From NCBI GenBank assembly GCA_031282605.1, contig JAITDK010000159.1, positions 1 through 8,152 of the forward strand: 8,152 nt of DNA, in the 5' to 3' direction. Position numbers and translations under genes: made by a program. Below the pieces are notes generated by a model, which was not told where the DNA came from, did no database searches, and saw only the letters and a list, made by a program, of their open reading frames with translations. Positions 1-4,908 of this stretch are shown here, piece after piece; positions within the stretch are counted from its first letter, which is position 1; each line of letters starts with the position of its first letter. Source of the DNA: Oscillospiraceae bacterium (GTDB lineage: Bacteria > Bacillota > Clostridia > Christensenellales > Aristaeellaceae).

Positions 1-49
1 ACGGCGAACGACGGTTTATGCTCATAGGCGTCAAGCCGTCGTTCGCCGT
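1..49. repeat. 14-bp perfect inverted repeat (hairpin) upstream of ksgA
   Basis: Bases 1-14 (ACGGCGAACGACGG) are the exact reverse complement of bases 36-49, leaving a 21-base loop. Because the repeat begins at the first base of the window, the stem may extend further left. No run of T follows the right arm, so it is not a standard intrinsic terminator. It ends 25 bp before the chosen ksgA start. It could be the end of an unseen upstream gene, a leader hairpin of ksgA or a dispersed palindromic repeat; the sequence does not decide between these. Confidence 0.6.
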
Positions 50-74
50 CCGCCGCCGGGTGTGGATCATACGC

Positions 75-932
75 ATGAATGTGAAGTATAGCTCCGCAAG
101 GAACAAAAGCCTCGGCCAGAACTTCCTGACGGACGCCTCGTTGCTGGATCGGTTGGCCGAGTTTTCAGGCGTCGCGCCGACAGACGCGGTGCTGGAGATC
201 GGCGCCGGGCTGGGCGGGCTGACCGCCGCGCTGGCCAAACGCGCTAAGTCGGTGTTGGCCGTCGAGATCGACAGATCTCTGGAACCGGCGCTCCGCGCTG
301 CCGTATCACCCTATCCCAATGTAGAAGTGCGCATCGCCGATGGGATGAAGATGGACTGGGTGTCGTGGGCGAACGACTGTCTTGCCGCTCGCATAGGAGG
401 AGACGCCGACGCGAGGATGAGGGCGGAAGGCGGCCTTCGCTTCGTATCCAACCTGCCGTATTACATCACTACGCCGCTGCTGACTCGCGCGTTCAAGATG
501 AACCCGCCGTTCGGCGGCATAGCGTGCATGGTGCAGCGGGAGGTAGCGCGCAAACTATGCGCCTCGCCCAGCGATGGCGATTACGGTCCGCTTGGTATAT
601 GGGCGCGCGCGCGGTTTGCGCCGCATATCGTGATGGACGTGCCCGCCGCCGCGTTCGATCCGCCGCCAAACGTAGATTCGTGCTTTGTAGTATGCGGCGC
701 GCTGGATTCGCCGTTAGTGGAAGTAGAGGATTACGCGCGGTTCGGACGCCTGGTTGACGCGGCGTTTGCGTCTCGGCGCAAGGCTCTGCGCAATAACCTG
801 CGCGCGGGGTTTTCGTTAACGGTCGAGCAGGCGGCTTCCGCCCTGGAACGGGCGGGATTACCGGAAAACGCGCGGGCGGAAGAACTCTCGGTCGAGGGGT
901 TCGCGGCGCTTATGCAGGCGTTATTTTGTTAA
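75..932 (+). CDS. rsmA: 16S rRNA (adenine(1518)-N(6)/adenine(1519)-N(6))-dimethyltransferase RsmA/KsgA
   Basis: This cytoplasmic enzyme uses S-adenosylmethionine to dimethylate two adjacent adenines in the 3' terminal hairpin of 16S rRNA, a late step of 30S subunit assembly. The 285-residue product has the family's usual length. Visible signatures are the N-terminal KSLGQNFL (residues 11-18), the SAM-binding motif LEIGAGLGGLT (40-50) followed by AVEID, the catalytic motif NLPYYITTP starting at residue 126, a VQREVARKL segment, and the C-terminal FASRRKALRNNL starting at residue 231. The start at 75 was chosen because family members begin shortly before the KSLGQNF motif. An upstream in-frame ATG at 18 would add 19 atypical residues and lies inside the hairpin loop. 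Neither start has a strong ribosome binding site. The stretch between the acidic SAM-binding loop and NLPYY looks roughly ten residues longer than I expect for this family (from memory). pckA follows after 121 bp with its own ribosome binding site. I see no convincing terminator or promoter in that gap. Confidence 0.96.
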   Translation: MNVKYSSARNKSLGQNFLTDASLLDRLAEFSGVAPTDAVLEIGAGLGGLTAALAKRAKSVLAVEIDRSLEPALRAAVSPYPNVEVRIADGMKMDWVSWANDCLAARIGGDADARMRAEGGLRFVSNLPYYITTPLLTRAFKMNPPFGGIACMVQREVARKLCASPSDGDYGPLGIWARARFAPHIVMDVPAAAFDPPPNVDSCFVVCGALDSPLVEVEDYARFGRLVDAAFASRRKALRNNLRAGFSLTVEQAASALERAGLPENARAEELSVEGFAALMQALFC

Positions 933-1039
933 ATTTTCGCTTCACTGCAGGAATTCGCGGTAAGTGAATAGAATTATCGTAAATAGGGCGAGGATGCGGT
1001 TTTCTCTTGTTGTTCTTCGTTTATGGTTCAGACGGATAT

Positions 1040-1045
1040 AGGAGG
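1040..1045 (+). promoter_or_regulatory. Ribosome binding site that sets the pckA start
   Basis: AGGAGG lies 8 bases before the ATG at 1054. An in-frame GTG at 1045 overlaps this Shine-Dalgarno sequence itself, so it cannot be the working start. The ATG at 1054 is therefore preferred. Confidence 0.9.
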
Positions 1046-1053
1046 TGTCAGCC

Positions 1054-2634
1054 ATGGCTTCAACCTTGAACTTGGATGCGCTGGGCATTATTCACCCAAC
1101 GGTCGTTCATCGCAATCTCTCGATTCCGGCGCTTACCGAGCGTGCAGTGGCGCGCGGTGAAGGCATTCTCAGCGAGACCGGCGCGCTGTGCGTATATACG
1201 GGCAAATACACGGGTCGTTCGCCCGACGATAAATTCATCGTCGACGAACCCTCCGTTCACGATCAGATCGACTGGGGCAAGGTTAACGTCCCGATCTCCG
1301 AGGCCAAATTCGCCAACCTGTATTCCAAGATCACCGCCTATCTTCAAAATCGCGAGGTGTTCGTGTTCGACGGTTTTGCCGGCGCAGATCCTGAATACCG
1401 CGTCAACATTCGCGTGATAAACGAGTTGGCCAGCGAGAATCTGTTTATCCACCAATTACTGCTGAGGCCGACCGCCGATGAATTGACGTCGTTCGCTCCG
1501 GACTTCACTATCATCGCGGCGCCTGGATTCAAGGCCTCGCCTGAACTGGACGGCACGAACTCCGAGGCCGCTATCGTCGTCTCGTTCGCGCGGAAGACCG
1601 TACTCGTCGCCGGCAGCCAATACGCGGGCGAAATAAAGAAGTCCGTGTTCTCGCTTATGAATTATCTGATGCCCCTGCGCGGCGTGTTTACTATGCACTG
1701 CTCCGCCAATATGGGCAAGGACGGCGACACCGCGCTGTTCTTCGGCCTGTCCGGCACGGGCAAGACGACGCTCTCCGCCGATCCCGATCGTTACCTGATC
1801 GGCGACGACGAACACGGCTGGTCGCCCAACGGCATCTTCAATATCGAGGGCGGATGCTATGCCAAATGCATCAACCTGTCCAAAGAAAACGAACCTCAGA
1901 TCTGGGACGCGATCAAGTTCGGCGCGCTGGTGGAGAACGTGGTCATCGATCCCGAGACGCGCAAGCTGGACTATAACGACGGTTCCATCACCGAGAACAC
2001 GCGCGTGGGTTATCCTGTCGAATACATTCCCAACACGAAGATCCCCGGTGTGGGTGGGCACCCAAAGACCGTCATCTTCCTCACTGCGGACGCGTATGGC
2101 GTAATGCCCCCTATCGCCAAACTGACCCGCGAAGCGGCTATGTATCACTTCGTGACCGGCTACACCGCCAGGCTCGCGGGCACGGAACGCGGCATCACAA
2201 CCCCGCAGGCCACGTTCAGCACGTGCTTCGGCGCGCCGTTCCTGCCGCTGCCGGCCAGCCGCTACGCGCAGATGCTAGGCGAGTGCATTGATAAGCACGG
2301 CTCCAACGTGTATCTGGTGAACACCGGATGGTCGGGCGGTCCGGCGGGCGGCGGCGGCAGTCGCATGAAGATCAAATACACCCGCGCGATGGTCACGGCC
2401 GCGCTCAACGGCGTGCTTGAGGACGGCGAATTCACCCATGATCCGGTGTTCAACATGCTTGTGCCCAAGTCCTGCCCGAACGTACCGGACGAGGTGCTCC
2501 AGCCGCGCAATACCTGGCAGGACAAGGACGCCTACGACAAATCCGCAAAGAATCTCGCGGGCTTGTTCCAAAAGAACTTCGAGAAGTACAAGGGTATGGA
2601 CGCAAAGATTGTCGCGGCCGGGCCTAAGGGCTGA
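1054..2634 (+). CDS. pckA: Phosphoenolpyruvate carboxykinase (ATP)
   Basis: The enzyme interconverts oxaloacetate plus ATP with phosphoenolpyruvate, CO2 and ADP in the cytosol. It serves gluconeogenesis or, in many anaerobes, CO2-fixing fermentation towards C4 acids. The 526-residue product matches the length of the ATP-dependent class. Motifs in order are GRSPDDKF (residues 54-61), which belongs to substrate binding; YAGEIKK (190-196) and MHCSANMG (214-221), which supply metal-binding Lys and His; the P-loop FGLSGTGKTTLSADP (230-244); the kinase-2 motif LIGDDEHGW (248-256) with metal-binding Asp; and ENTRVGYP in the adenine-binding region. The P-loop form GLSGTGKTT marks the ATP class rather than the GTP class. 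All key residues are present and the frame is intact. The gene has its own strong ribosome binding site and terminator, so it is probably monocistronic. The direction of the reaction in this organism cannot be read from the sequence. Confidence 0.98.
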   Translation: MASTLNLDALGIIHPTVVHRNLSIPALTERAVARGEGILSETGALCVYTGKYTGRSPDDKFIVDEPSVHDQIDWGKVNVPISEAKFANLYSKITAYLQNREVFVFDGFAGADPEYRVNIRVINELASENLFIHQLLLRPTADELTSFAPDFTIIAAPGFKASPELDGTNSEAAIVVSFARKTVLVAGSQYAGEIKKSVFSLMNYLMPLRGVFTMHCSANMGKDGDTALFFGLSGTGKTTLSADPDRYLIGDDEHGWSPNGIFNIEGGCYAKCINLSKENEPQIWDAIKFGALVENVVIDPETRKLDYNDGSITENTRVGYPVEYIPNTKIPGVGGHPKTVIFLTADAYGVMPPIAKLTREAAMYHFVTGYTARLAGTERGITTPQATFSTCFGAPFLPLPASRYAQMLGECIDKHGSNVYLVNTGWSGGPAGGGGSRMKIKYTRAMVTAALNGVLEDGEFTHDPVFNMLVPKSCPNVPDEVLQPRNTWQDKDAYDKSAKNLAGLFQKNFEKYKGMDAKIVAAGPKG

Positions 2635-2650
2635 CCACGCTGCATAAAGC

Positions 2651-2683
2651 AAGGATCCGGGCGTCGCACCCCGGATCCTTTTT
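2651..2683 (+). terminator. Rho-independent terminator of pckA
   Basis: A perfect 11-bp stem, AAGGATCCGGG (2651-2661) pairing with CCCGGATCCTT (2670-2680), encloses an 8-base loop and runs into TTTTT at 2679-2683. It begins 17 bp after the pckA stop codon. Read from the other strand, the tail is TTGCTTTAT, less T-rich, so it may also weakly stop transcripts of the convergent Rpn gene, which ends at 2735. Confidence 0.93.
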
Positions 2684-2734
2684 CATGGGCTTTTTATGGG
2701 CTTTCCGCCGTGCCGATATTACATGACCGCTTCG

Positions 2735-3136
2735 TCAGCGCCGTTCGGTCGCGTTCGCGTTCAACGCCGATTGGCTCCACTCCCGCACAACGCGGACGTC
2801 CGCTTCCATCACATCAGCTACGAAATCCACAGGGAATTTCTTGAGCAATTTCAGCCCATACTCTTTCTGGGCTTCTTGATTACCTTCCAGCCTACCTTCC
2901 AGCCTACCTTCCAGCCTACCTTCCAGCTTACCTTCCAGCTTACCTTCCAACTTACCTTCCAACTTACCTTCCAGCTTACCTTCCAGCATACCTTTTTGCC
3001 AACCTGTTTGCCAGCCTTTTAGCTGAGCGGCCTTACGCTCCTCTTCCAGCTGCGCCTCGGATAAACGTCCGCTGAAATAGCTGGATTCCTTAAGGTCATA
3101 CAAAGCGTCTTCGTCCGCCGCCGCATTATTATACAT
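2735..3136 (-). CDS. Possible intragenic C-terminal product of the Rpn gene (RpnS-like)
   Basis: An ATG at 3136, in frame with the Rpn gene, is preceded by AAAGGAG (3146-3152) at a 9-base spacing, which is a stronger initiation signal than the one at the gene's own TTG start. Translation from here gives a 133-residue protein beginning MYNNAAADEDALYDL. It contains the acidic linker, the LEGK/LEGR repeats and the C-terminal tail, but no nuclease core. In E. coli, rpn genes have been reported to encode a short C-terminal protein from an internal start that neutralises the full-length toxic nuclease. The same arrangement here is inference: AAG GAG TTG is also ordinary Lys-Glu-Leu coding sequence, so chance cannot be excluded. 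Confidence 0.4.
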   Translation of the reverse strand: MYNNAAADEDALYDLKESSYFSGRLSEAQLEEERKAAQLKGWQTGWQKGMLEGKLEGKLEGKLEGKLEGKLEGRLEGRLEGRLEGNQEAQKEYGLKLLKKFPVDFVADVMEADVRVVREWSQSALNANATERR

Positions 3137-3781
3137 TAGTATCAACTCCTTTCCGAGTTCGGCATCGCCGAACTCCGCCGCAAACTGATCGCCTTCTTCT
3201 TGACTTGATACGGCGAAAAACCGGGCGAACATATACAGGTCGCGGCCTCTATCCGCACCGAACCCATAATCTATAGTATTCGCCTGCTTTCCGACTTTTA
3301 CCACCGCCGGTACATATACAAGGGTAATCGTTATTAGGTCGTCGTATTCCTCATGCGTCTGCGTGTCGCAGAGCCGCATGTGTTTTATCGGCCTTAGTTC
3401 GCTGTGATCCGTGAATATAAAGGAGATACTGACCGGTCTTAGGTCTTCATACGCCATTTTTATGACGTGCTGCCTTGAAACCGCCCTGCACGCGTAGAAT
3501 ATGGTGCGCTTCGTGAGCCGCGCTTGCTTATACTCGCGCTGAACATCGGCGGAATAGAATTTGTTATTTGCCGCCAACGCGAACGTATCAAAGCGGATAG
3601 TCTCCAACGCCGCCTTATCTTCCCGCACCACCGCCTGGGTATGCGGTTCCTCGATCAACTCAACCGTGTCGCCGGTGACAGACGCAACCAGCGGGCAAAA
3701 CAGTTCCTTGTGCCCGAACAATATCGCGAAGATAACGTCGTCCCTTGGAATAAAGCGCTTGTTAAAATTCAATGCTATCAA
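2735..3781 (-). CDS. Rpn family recombination-promoting nuclease / putative transposase (PD-(D/E)XK)
   Basis: This 348-residue protein matches the Rpn/'PD-(D/E)XK nuclease family transposase' group, whose characterised E. coli members are DNA endonucleases that promote recA-independent recombination and have been linked to phage defence. The N-terminal part shows the family opening (FIPRDDVIFAILFG, residues 10-23), then an Asp at 65 (RFDTFA) and D79-V80-Q81 (FYSADVQ), aligning with the family's D...ExQ catalytic pattern but with Asp in place of Glu. The middle (Y-x-DLRPVSISFIF) is also typical. Towards the C-terminus, nine LEGK/LEGR units lie in a charged, probably helical linker, a hallmark of the family, followed by a short tail. 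The start is a TTG at 3781, chosen because TAGGGAG lies 10 bases upstream; the first in-frame ATG is more than 100 codons in. A plausible promoter lies at 3821-3849. The gene is convergent with pckA. The family name is well supported; real nuclease activity with the Glu-to-Asp change is uncertain. Confidence 0.88.
   Translation of the reverse strand: MIALNFNKRFIPRDDVIFAILFGHKELFCPLVASVTGDTVELIEEPHTQAVVREDKAALETIRFDTFALAANNKFYSADVQREYKQARLTKRTIFYACRAVSRQHVIKMAYEDLRPVSISFIFTDHSELRPIKHMRLCDTQTHEEYDDLITITLVYVPAVVKVGKQANTIDYGFGADRGRDLYMFARFFAVSSQEEGDQFAAEFGDAELGKELILMYNNAAADEDALYDLKESSYFSGRLSEAQLEEERKAAQLKGWQTGWQKGMLEGKLEGKLEGKLEGKLEGKLEGRLEGRLEGRLEGNQEAQKEYGLKLLKKFPVDFVADVMEADVRVVREWSQSALNANATERR
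2881..2988 (-). repeat. Nine tandem 12-bp repeats coding LEGK/LEGR
   Basis: Nine consecutive 12-base units of the form TACCTTCCAGCY (plus strand) fill this stretch without interruption, differing only in the last three or four bases. On the minus strand they encode alternating LEG plus K or R. Just outside, 2989-3012 carries degenerate units of the same period (GWQT, GWQK in protein). A 12-base unit changes length in whole four-residue steps, so copy number can vary by slippage without breaking the frame. Confidence 0.97.
3134..3175 (-). promoter_or_regulatory. Hairpin plus internal ribosome binding site and ATG inside the Rpn gene
   Basis: On the minus strand the coding sequence reads GAGTTCGGC-GAT-GCCGAACTC, a perfect 9-bp stem with a 3-base loop (3155-3175). 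Two bases after the stem comes AAAGGAG (3146-3152), then nine bases, then an in-frame ATG (3134-3136). The stem lies close enough to influence ribosome access to the internal site. The pieces are directly visible; their function is inferred. Confidence 0.5.
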
Positions 3782-3791
3782 CGCGTTAAGT

Positions 3792-3798
3792 CTCCCTA
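3792..3798 (-). promoter_or_regulatory. Ribosome binding site supporting the TTG start of the Rpn gene
   Basis: TAGGGAG on the minus strand lies 10 bases before the TTG at 3781. A second in-frame TTG at 3774 would be about 17 bases away, too far. No ATG is available near the 5' end of the conserved domain. Confidence 0.6.
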
Positions 3799-3820
3799 TG
3801 TGCTATATCCGTACGCCGTT

Positions 3821-3849
3821 ATTTTACCACAATCCCGCGTCGCGATCAA
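3821..3849 (-). promoter_or_regulatory. Putative sigma-A promoter of the Rpn gene
   Basis: On the minus strand, TTGATC (3844-3849) and TAAAAT (3821-3826) are separated by exactly 17 bases. The -10 matches the consensus at five of six positions and the -35 at four of six. It lies in the 94-bp gap between the bofC-like gene and the Rpn gene, upstream of the TAGGGAG ribosome binding site, so the Rpn gene need not rely on read-through. Confidence 0.55.
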
Positions 3850-3862
3850 TAGTTATTCTAAC

Positions 3863-3886
3863 ATCAGCGCCCCGATCAGCGCCCCG
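3863..3886. repeat. 12-bp tandem duplication spanning the stop codon of the bofC-like gene
   Basis: ATCAGCGCCCCG occurs twice in direct succession (3863-3874 and 3875-3886). On the minus strand the unit contains the TGA stop of the bofC-like gene, so a second in-frame TGA follows four codons after the first. The copies are identical, which suggests a recent slippage event. Confidence 0.9.
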
Positions 3887-4433
3887 ACGTCTGCTCCACC
3901 AGATACGCATCCGCCTCGCTCTCCGAGTCGAACGCCACGCCTACCCTGACCAGCTCGCGCTGGGTTTCAGGCAGATCGGCCAACGTCACGGATGTGTCGC
4001 GCACACGCTCCATTCCATCACCGTAGCGGTTGGTCCATACGCATATCTGCCCGGTCTCGTCCGGCATCAACACATAGTGCTGAGGGCAAAACAGCATTAC
4101 GTTTTTTGACATCGTAATCCGATCAGGCGCAAAGTCCGTTACCCGCCAGCCCATGTCCAGCCTGGCCGTCAGCTCGTCGGGCGTCAGTCCGGCCCACTCG
4201 GGCTGCGAGTCGACCGTGCGCAGTACGCTGTGCCCGCACCTCTGGTAGTGGATCGTCTGCAGCTGCACGGCGCCCGCCGCGACCCGCGCCGCGTCCGACC
4301 GCCCCGCCGTCAAACCATCCTCGCCTTCAACGCCTAGCTGCGCGCCCCTTGACAACGTTATCGCCAGCGTTATCACCGACAACCCGACGAGTATGATTGC
4401 CAGCGCGCTGATCCTGATTCGCTTTGTACGCAT
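3876..4433 (-). CDS. Membrane-anchored protein with a BofC C-terminal-like domain
   Basis: The 185-residue product starts with a short basic stretch (MRTKRIR) and one hydrophobic segment at about residues 8-27, so it is probably held in the membrane with its C-terminal part outside. The soluble part has a TIHYQRCGHS segment with Cys66, a LTPDELTARL...GW segment (83-96), a CPQHYVLMPDETGQICVW stretch (116-133), and a tail LPETQRELVRVGVAF. This order resembles the C-terminal domain of BofC and its clostridial relatives. In Bacillus, BofC restrains the SpoIVB protease between the two spore membranes. The resemblance is by motif pattern only, so the role is inferred, and clostridial members of this group are mostly uncharacterised. 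The start at 4433 was chosen because GGGGAGG (4441-4447) lies 7 bases upstream; a TTG 33 bases further out lacks such support. A promoter at 4633-4661 and a short leader ORF lie upstream. Confidence 0.7.
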   Translation of the reverse strand: MRTKRIRISALAIILVGLSVITLAITLSRGAQLGVEGEDGLTAGRSDAARVAAGAVQLQTIHYQRCGHSVLRTVDSQPEWAGLTPDELTARLDMGWRVTDFAPDRITMSKNVMLFCPQHYVLMPDETGQICVWTNRYGDGMERVRDTSVTLADLPETQRELVRVGVAFDSESEADAYLVEQTSGR

Positions 4434-4440
4434 AACCGAG

Positions 4441-4447
4441 CCTCCCC
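4441..4447 (-). promoter_or_regulatory. Ribosome binding site fixing the bofC-like start
   Basis: GGGGAGG on the minus strand precedes the ATG at 4433 by 7 bases, an optimal distance. It rules out the upstream in-frame TTG at 4466 as the main start. Confidence 0.85.
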
Positions 4448-4518
4448 GCATACCGCGGCTATTCAACCGCCATATTGAACCATAGGAAGTATGCCCGATT
4501 CAGCGCGGCAAGATTCCA

Positions 4519-4575
4519 TTATTCGTTGAACGTGGCCATGTGCGGCTGCGGCTGCGGCAGCGCGTCGCTTTCCAT
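4519..4575 (-). CDS. Possible 18-residue leader peptide upstream of the bofC-like gene
   Basis: An ATG at 4575 with GGAAGG (4582-4587) six bases upstream opens an 18-codon frame, MESDALPQPQPHMATFNE, ending in TAA. It lies between the promoter at 4633-4661 and the bofC-like gene, 85 bp before the latter and in a different frame. The PQPQP part comes from three TGCGGC repeats in the DNA (4541-4558, plus strand). It could be a leader peptide that tunes translation of the next gene, a small protein, or chance. I do not recognise the sequence. Confidence 0.3.
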   Translation of the reverse strand: MESDALPQPQPHMATFNE

Positions 4576-4587
4576 GAGTCGCCTTCC

Positions 4588-4603
4588 CGCTCGACCGCGA
4601 GCG
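4588..4603 (-). other. Small GC-rich hairpin in the leader of the bofC-like transcript
   Basis: On the minus strand CGCTCG-CGGT-CGAGCG forms a perfect 6-bp stem with a 4-base loop. It directly abuts the GGAAGG site of the short leader ORF and would lie about 25 bases into a transcript started from the promoter at 4633-4661. Confidence 0.5.
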
Positions 4604-4632
4604 TCTATAGTGTCCGCTCCTCCAATGGTTTT

Positions 4633-4661
4633 ATAATACGCAGCCTTCGAAGTTTCGTCAA
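4633..4661 (-). promoter_or_regulatory. Putative sigma-A promoter for the bofC-like gene and its leader ORF
   Basis: On the minus strand TTGACG (4656-4661) and TATTAT (4633-4638) are separated by 17 bases, each matching consensus at five of six positions. It implies an untranslated leader of roughly 190 bases before the bofC-like start. The -35 lies only two bases from the left arm of the 15-bp inverted repeat at 4664-4678, so a protein bound there would cover the promoter. Confidence 0.65.
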
Positions 4662-4663
4662 CA

Positions 4664-4810
4664 CAGCAATCCCAAATTTAGAATCTGCGATATAATTCGA
4701 ACCAGTACAATCGATCCCCATAGACAGGATGGTATTTTTACCCAAATCCGGTCGAAAATCCACTATAACGGCTCGAAATAGCCGTAGGAGTCTCGAATTT
4801 GGGATTGCTG
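4664..4810. repeat. 147-bp segment bounded by perfect 15-bp inverted repeats
   Basis: CAGCAATCCCAAATT (4664-4678) and its exact reverse complement AATTTGGGATTGCTG (4796-4810) bracket 117 bp of non-coding DNA. The interior holds a further CCCAAAT copy (4741-4747) and a 6-bp hairpin, ACGGCT...AGCCGT (4768-4785). There is no ORF of note inside and no obvious target-site duplication at the outer edges. Two readings fit: a remnant or miniature transposable element with terminal repeats, or a pair of regulator-binding sites between two divergent promoters. The interior looks richer in A+T than the neighbouring genes. Confidence 0.7.
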
Positions 4811-4828
4811 ACGATGCTGACGGCTATC

Positions 4829-4857
4829 TTGACAACATACATCAAAAGCTGTACGCT
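4829..4857 (+). promoter_or_regulatory. Possible promoter of pglX
   Basis: A perfect -35 hexamer TTGACA (4829-4834) is followed after 17 bases by TACGCT (4852-4857), a weak -10 with three matches to consensus. It lies 52 bp before the pglX start and 18 bp beyond the right arm of the inverted repeat. The weak -10 keeps confidence modest. Confidence 0.4.
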
Positions 4858-4908
4858 ACTTTGCGGGCTGGGGACGTCATCCAAATTAGCTAAGGGGCGA
4901 AGGCATGC

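Noticed and set aside
18..74. Upstream in-frame ATG for ksgA at 18
   Set aside because: It would add 19 residues before the normal N-terminus, lies within a hairpin loop and has no ribosome binding site. The ATG at 75 fits the family better.
933..1053. Search for a pckA promoter and ksgA terminator in the gap
   Set aside because: TAGAAT (969-974) could be a -10, but no acceptable -35 lies 16-18 bases upstream. TTCACT/AGTGAA (941-946, 963-968) pairs only weakly and lacks a T tract.
1456..2148. A 230-codon open frame antisense to pckA
   Set aside because: The plus strand here encodes the conserved P-loop and kinase-2 motifs of PEP carboxykinase. The antisense frame has no family resemblance or ribosome binding support.
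2881..2988. Tandem repeats considered as a CRISPR array or iterons
   Set aside because: Units are 12 bp and directly contiguous with no spacers, and they sit in frame inside a protein gene of a family known for this repeat.
2696..3022. A plus-strand frame encoding a repetitive FQLTFQPT-like peptide
   Set aside because: The repeats are the opposite strand of the LEGK/LEGR-coding units of the Rpn gene, whose nuclease domain upstream is clearly real.
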